Positions 61,807-64,000 of a DNA stretch of 64,000 bases are shown in pieces. This stretch comes from Mycobacterium sp. M26. Its GTDB lineage: Bacteria; Actinomycetota; Actinomycetes; Mycobacteriales; Mycobacteriaceae. The position numbers and the translations under genes are program-made. How positions within the stretch are numbered: the first letter of the stretch is position 1; each line of letters opens with the position of its first letter. The stretch spans positions 1,897,716-1,961,715 of the forward strand of contig NZ_LN929908.1 in NCBI RefSeq assembly GCF_001494595.1, given 5' to 3'. The notes beneath the pieces were generated by a model, which saw only the letters and a program-made list of their open reading frames with translations, made no database searches and was not told the DNA's origin.

Positions 61807-61817
61807 CACACGATGAA
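61786..61817. promoter_or_regulatory. Tandem 16-bp palindromes at the ABC operon start (TetR operator)
   Basis: TTCATC-AGCC-GATGAA (61786-61801) is directly followed by CTCATC-ACAC-GATGAA (61802-61817). The two 16-bp units abut with no gap and span the ATPase start codon. Two adjoining palindromes of this kind are typical of TetR-family operators; the TetR gene in this operon is the obvious partner. Binding is inferred. Confidence 0.65.
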
Positions 61818-61868
61818 TAATGCGCCGGGGATGTCGGGCTGTCAACGAAACGGGGCACAATCCCTGAC

Positions 61869-62480
61869 GTGACGGCCGAACTGCTGACCACCGATCCGGT
61901 GACGGCTGCCCGGCGGCTGCTCGGTGGGGTGATCAGCTGCCGCGGGGTCAGCGCGCTGATCGTCGAGGTCGAGGCCTACGGCGGACCACCGGATGGGCCG
62001 TGGCCGGACGCCGCCGCGCATTCCTATCGCGGGCCAACGGTCCGAAACAGCGTGATGTTCGGTCCGCCCGGGCGGCTCTATACCTATCGCAGCCACGGGA
62101 TCCACGTCTGCGCCAATGTGTCGTGCGGACCGGACGGTGTCGCCGCCGCGGTCCTGTTGCGGGCGGCGGCCATCGAATCGGGTCTCGACGCCGCTCAGGC
62201 CAGGCGGGGTCCGGACGTGCGCCCGCTCGCATGGGCGCGCGGCCCCGGGAATCTGTGCTCCGCGCTGGGGATCGTGATGGACGACAACGGGCTCGACGTG
62301 TTCGACGCCCGCTCGCCGGTTACCGTGCAGCTCGGCGACCACGGTCCGGACAGCTGCGGGCCGCGGGTCGGGGTCAGTCAGGCCGCCGACCGGGCCTGGC
62401 GGTTCTGGCTGGCCGGGCGGCCGGAAGTGTCGGCCTACCGGCGCAGTCCGCGTGCCCCACGGCCGGGCGCGAGCGACTGA
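61869..62480 (+). CDS. mpg: 3-methyladenine DNA glycosylase (AAG/Mpg family)
   Basis: A 203-residue base-excision-repair glycosylase removing alkylated purines. Family motifs: VEVEAYGGPPDGPWPDAAAH, FGPPGRLYTYRSHGIHVCAN, RRGPDVRPLAWARGPGNLCS and GPRVGVSQAADRAWRFWLAG. The glutamate in VEVEAY is the expected catalytic residue. GTG 61869 is the start; divergent from the ABC operon, 62 bp apart. tyrS follows after 27 bp. Confidence 0.95.
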   Translation: MTAELLTTDPVTAARRLLGGVISCRGVSALIVEVEAYGGPPDGPWPDAAAHSYRGPTVRNSVMFGPPGRLYTYRSHGIHVCANVSCGPDGVAAAVLLRAAAIESGLDAAQARRGPDVRPLAWARGPGNLCSALGIVMDDNGLDVFDARSPVTVQLGDHGPDSCGPRVGVSQAADRAWRFWLAGRPEVSAYRRSPRAPRPGASD

Positions 62481-62507
62481 GCCGATCCGATACGGGAAGA
62501 TCAACCC

Positions 62508-63779
62508 ATGAGCACGACGATCCTCGACGAGTTGGGTTGGCGGGAACTGATCGCACAGTCCACCGATCTCGACGCGCTCGCCGCCGCCGCGGCGCAGCCT
62601 CCAATGACGGTGTACGCGGGATTCGACCCGACCGGGCCCAGCCTTCATGCGGGACATCTTGTTCCGTTGCTCACACTGCAGCGTTTTCAACGGGCCGGTC
62701 ACCGGCCGATCGTGCTGGCCGGCGGTGCCACCGGGTTGATCGGTGATCCTCGCGACGTCGGCGAACGAACCATGAACACCACCGACACCGTGGCCGAGTG
62801 GTCGGACCGCATTCGCGGTCAGCTCGAACGGTTCGTCGACTTCGACAATTCGCCCACGGGCGCGGTCGTGGAGAACAACCTGAACTGGACCGGCCAACTG
62901 AGCGCGATCGAGTTCCTGCGCGATATCGGCAAGCACTTCTCGGTGAACGTGATGCTCGACCGCGACACCATCCGGCGTCGGCTGGACGGTGACGGCATCT
63001 CCTACACCGAGTTCAGCTACATGCTGCTGCAGGCCAACGACTACGTGGAGTTGCACCAGCGGTACGGCTGCTCGCTGCAGATCGGCGGATCCGATCAGTG
63101 GGGCAACATCATCGCCGGCGTGCGACTGGTCCGCCAGAAGCTCGGCGCGGCCGTACATGCGATGACCGTGCCGTTGGTCACATCTGCCGACGGGGCCAAG
63201 TTCGGCAAGTCCACCGGCGGGGGCAGCCTGTGGCTGGACCCCGAAATGACCAGCCCCTACGCCTGGTACCAGTACTTCGTGAACACCGCGGATGCCGACG
63301 TGATCCGGTATCTGCGCTGGTTCACGTTCTTGACCGCCGACGAGCTGGCGGAGCTGGAAGTGGCCACCGCCGAGCGTCCGCACGAGCGGGCAGCGCAGCG
63401 CCGGCTGGCCCAGGAACTCACGACATTGGTGCACGGTGAAGCCGCGACCGAGGCGGTTGAGCACGCGTCGCAGGCGTTGTTCGGCCGTGGCGAACTGTCG
63501 CGGCTGGACGAAGCGACTCTGGCCGCGGCGCTGCGGGAAACCTCGGTGGCCACGCTCGAACCAGGGGCGCCGGACGGAATCGTCGACCTTCTGGTCGCCA
63601 CGGGGTTGTCGGCCAGCAAGAAGGAAGCCAAGCGCACCATCGCCGAGGGCGGGGTGTCGGTGAACAACGAGAAGATCGCCAGCGACGACTGGGTGGCACA
63701 ACCGTCCCACTTCCTGCACGGCAGCTGGTTGGTGCTGCGCCGCGGGAAGCGGAATATCGCTGGGGTGCAGCGGGTTTGA
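62508..63779 (+). CDS. tyrS: Tyrosyl-tRNA synthetase
   Basis: A 423-residue class I synthetase. HIGH-type motif FDPTGPSLHAGHLVPLLTLQ, KMSKS-type loop SADGAKFGKSTGGGSLWLD, tyrosine-site residues in EFSYMLLQANDYVELHQRYG and QIGGSDQWGNIIAGVRLVRQ, and a C-terminal S4 RNA-binding domain (SASKKEAKRTIAEGGVSVNN). ATG 62508. In fast-growing mycobacteria the second rRNA operon lies downstream of tyrS. Confidence 0.98.
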   Translation: MSTTILDELGWRELIAQSTDLDALAAAAAQPPMTVYAGFDPTGPSLHAGHLVPLLTLQRFQRAGHRPIVLAGGATGLIGDPRDVGERTMNTTDTVAEWSDRIRGQLERFVDFDNSPTGAVVENNLNWTGQLSAIEFLRDIGKHFSVNVMLDRDTIRRRLDGDGISYTEFSYMLLQANDYVELHQRYGCSLQIGGSDQWGNIIAGVRLVRQKLGAAVHAMTVPLVTSADGAKFGKSTGGGSLWLDPEMTSPYAWYQYFVNTADADVIRYLRWFTFLTADELAELEVATAERPHERAAQRRLAQELTTLVHGEAATEAVEHASQALFGRGELSRLDEATLAAALRETSVATLEPGAPDGIVDLLVATGLSASKKEAKRTIAEGGVSVNNEKIASDDWVAQPSHFLHGSWLVLRRGKRNIAGVQRV

Positions 63780-63819
63780 GCCTTCAGTGCGGGTTCGAAA
63801 CGCCGATCTAGCAGGCGAT

Positions 63820-63848
63820 TTGACTCCCAGTTAGCACTCACGTAACTT
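63820..63848 (+). promoter_or_regulatory. Strong promoter downstream of tyrS (candidate rrnB promoter)
   Basis: TTGACT (63820-63825), a 17-bp spacer and TAACTT (63843-63848) give a near-consensus housekeeping promoter, with a predicted mRNA start near 63855. It points out of the window. From established knowledge, rapidly growing mycobacteria carry rrnB downstream of tyrS; that this is its promoter is inferred. Confidence 0.65.
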
Positions 63849-64000
63849 AATCCACGTCGCCGCGACGCGGGTCAGCCCGAAGAGCGCGACGGCATCCTCG
63901 AGGAATACTCCCGGATTCCGGGTTGTTCCGACTGTCCGCACACCGCACGCGGCGAAAGCCGCGGGTTTGTTGCGCGGCCGGTGAAGGTGCCGAGGTGTGT
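63849..64000 (+). other. Non-coding structured leader (candidate pre-rRNA leader)
   Basis: No gene is visible from 63780 to the window end. After the promoter there are hairpins: CCCGG-ATT-CCGGG near 63910-63922, and 63948-63963 with arms CGCGGC and GCCGCG closed by a GAAA tetraloop. This is consistent with an rRNA leader, but no antitermination boxA or 16S sequence is reached before the window ends. Confidence 0.45.

Noticed and set aside
63785..63815. GGGTTCGAAAC downstream of tyrS as a tRNA T-arm
   Set aside because: The flanks do not pair and no acceptor, D or anticodon stems can be drawn around it.

Overview
The window is a high-GC actinobacterial chromosome segment, almost certainly from a rapidly growing Mycobacterium (Mycolicibacterium type). 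Its backbone follows the M. tuberculosis Rv1638-Rv1689 order as I know it: uvrA, a small Rv1638A-like gene, a membrane esterase, lysX, infC-rpmI-rplT-tsnR, an Rv1645c-like oxygenase-family gene, an Rv1647-like adenylate cyclase, an Rv1648-like membrane protein, pheST, argCJBDFRGH, an Rv1683-like bifunctional gene, a Trm112-like gene, a TetR/ABC trio, mpg and tyrS. The polyketide synthase block that M. tuberculosis carries after argH is absent. Downstream of tyrS there is a strong promoter (TTGACT, 17 bp, TAACTT) and a structured leader. This is where fast-growing mycobacteria carry a second rRNA operon (rrnB), so the window probably stops just short of it.

Two accessory blocks interrupt the backbone. 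Block 1 (about 8.9-25.2 kb) holds a catabolic cluster: a GAF/PucR-type regulator transcribed away from a nine-gene run. The run encodes an aldehyde dehydrogenase, an MFS transporter, a 2,6-dihydroxypyridine 3-hydroxylase-like FAD monooxygenase, a cupin, an ACMSD-type amidohydrolase, an Old Yellow Enzyme and a three-subunit PaoABC-like molybdenum hydroxylase. Most of these genes overlap by 4 bp (ATGA or GTGA). The amidohydrolase carries a perfect, in-frame 87-bp tandem duplication. Facing this run is a three-gene operon: the Rv1645c-like gene, an acyl-CoA dehydrogenase, and a lipoprotein that fuses a catalytically dead lipase domain to a membrane esterase.

Block 2 (about 28.1-39.7 kb) is an mce operon with six mce genes but no yrbE permease genes. 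A probable deletion scar and two 12-bp palindromes lie just upstream. It is followed by a TetR regulator, a PYROXD2-like FAD oxidoreductase with a ferredoxin, and an FMN-dependent glutamate-synthase-family protein.

The remainder is housekeeping: ribosome and translation factors (infC, rpmI, rplT, pheST, tyrS), lysyl-lipid synthesis (lysX), the complete arginine operon with its own repressor and a palindrome at the argC start, and DNA repair (uvrA, mpg). Several regulatory palindromes and a multi-hairpin infC leader are visible. No tRNA, CRISPR array, insertion sequence or phage gene was seen. All names come from recognising the sequence; no database search was run.
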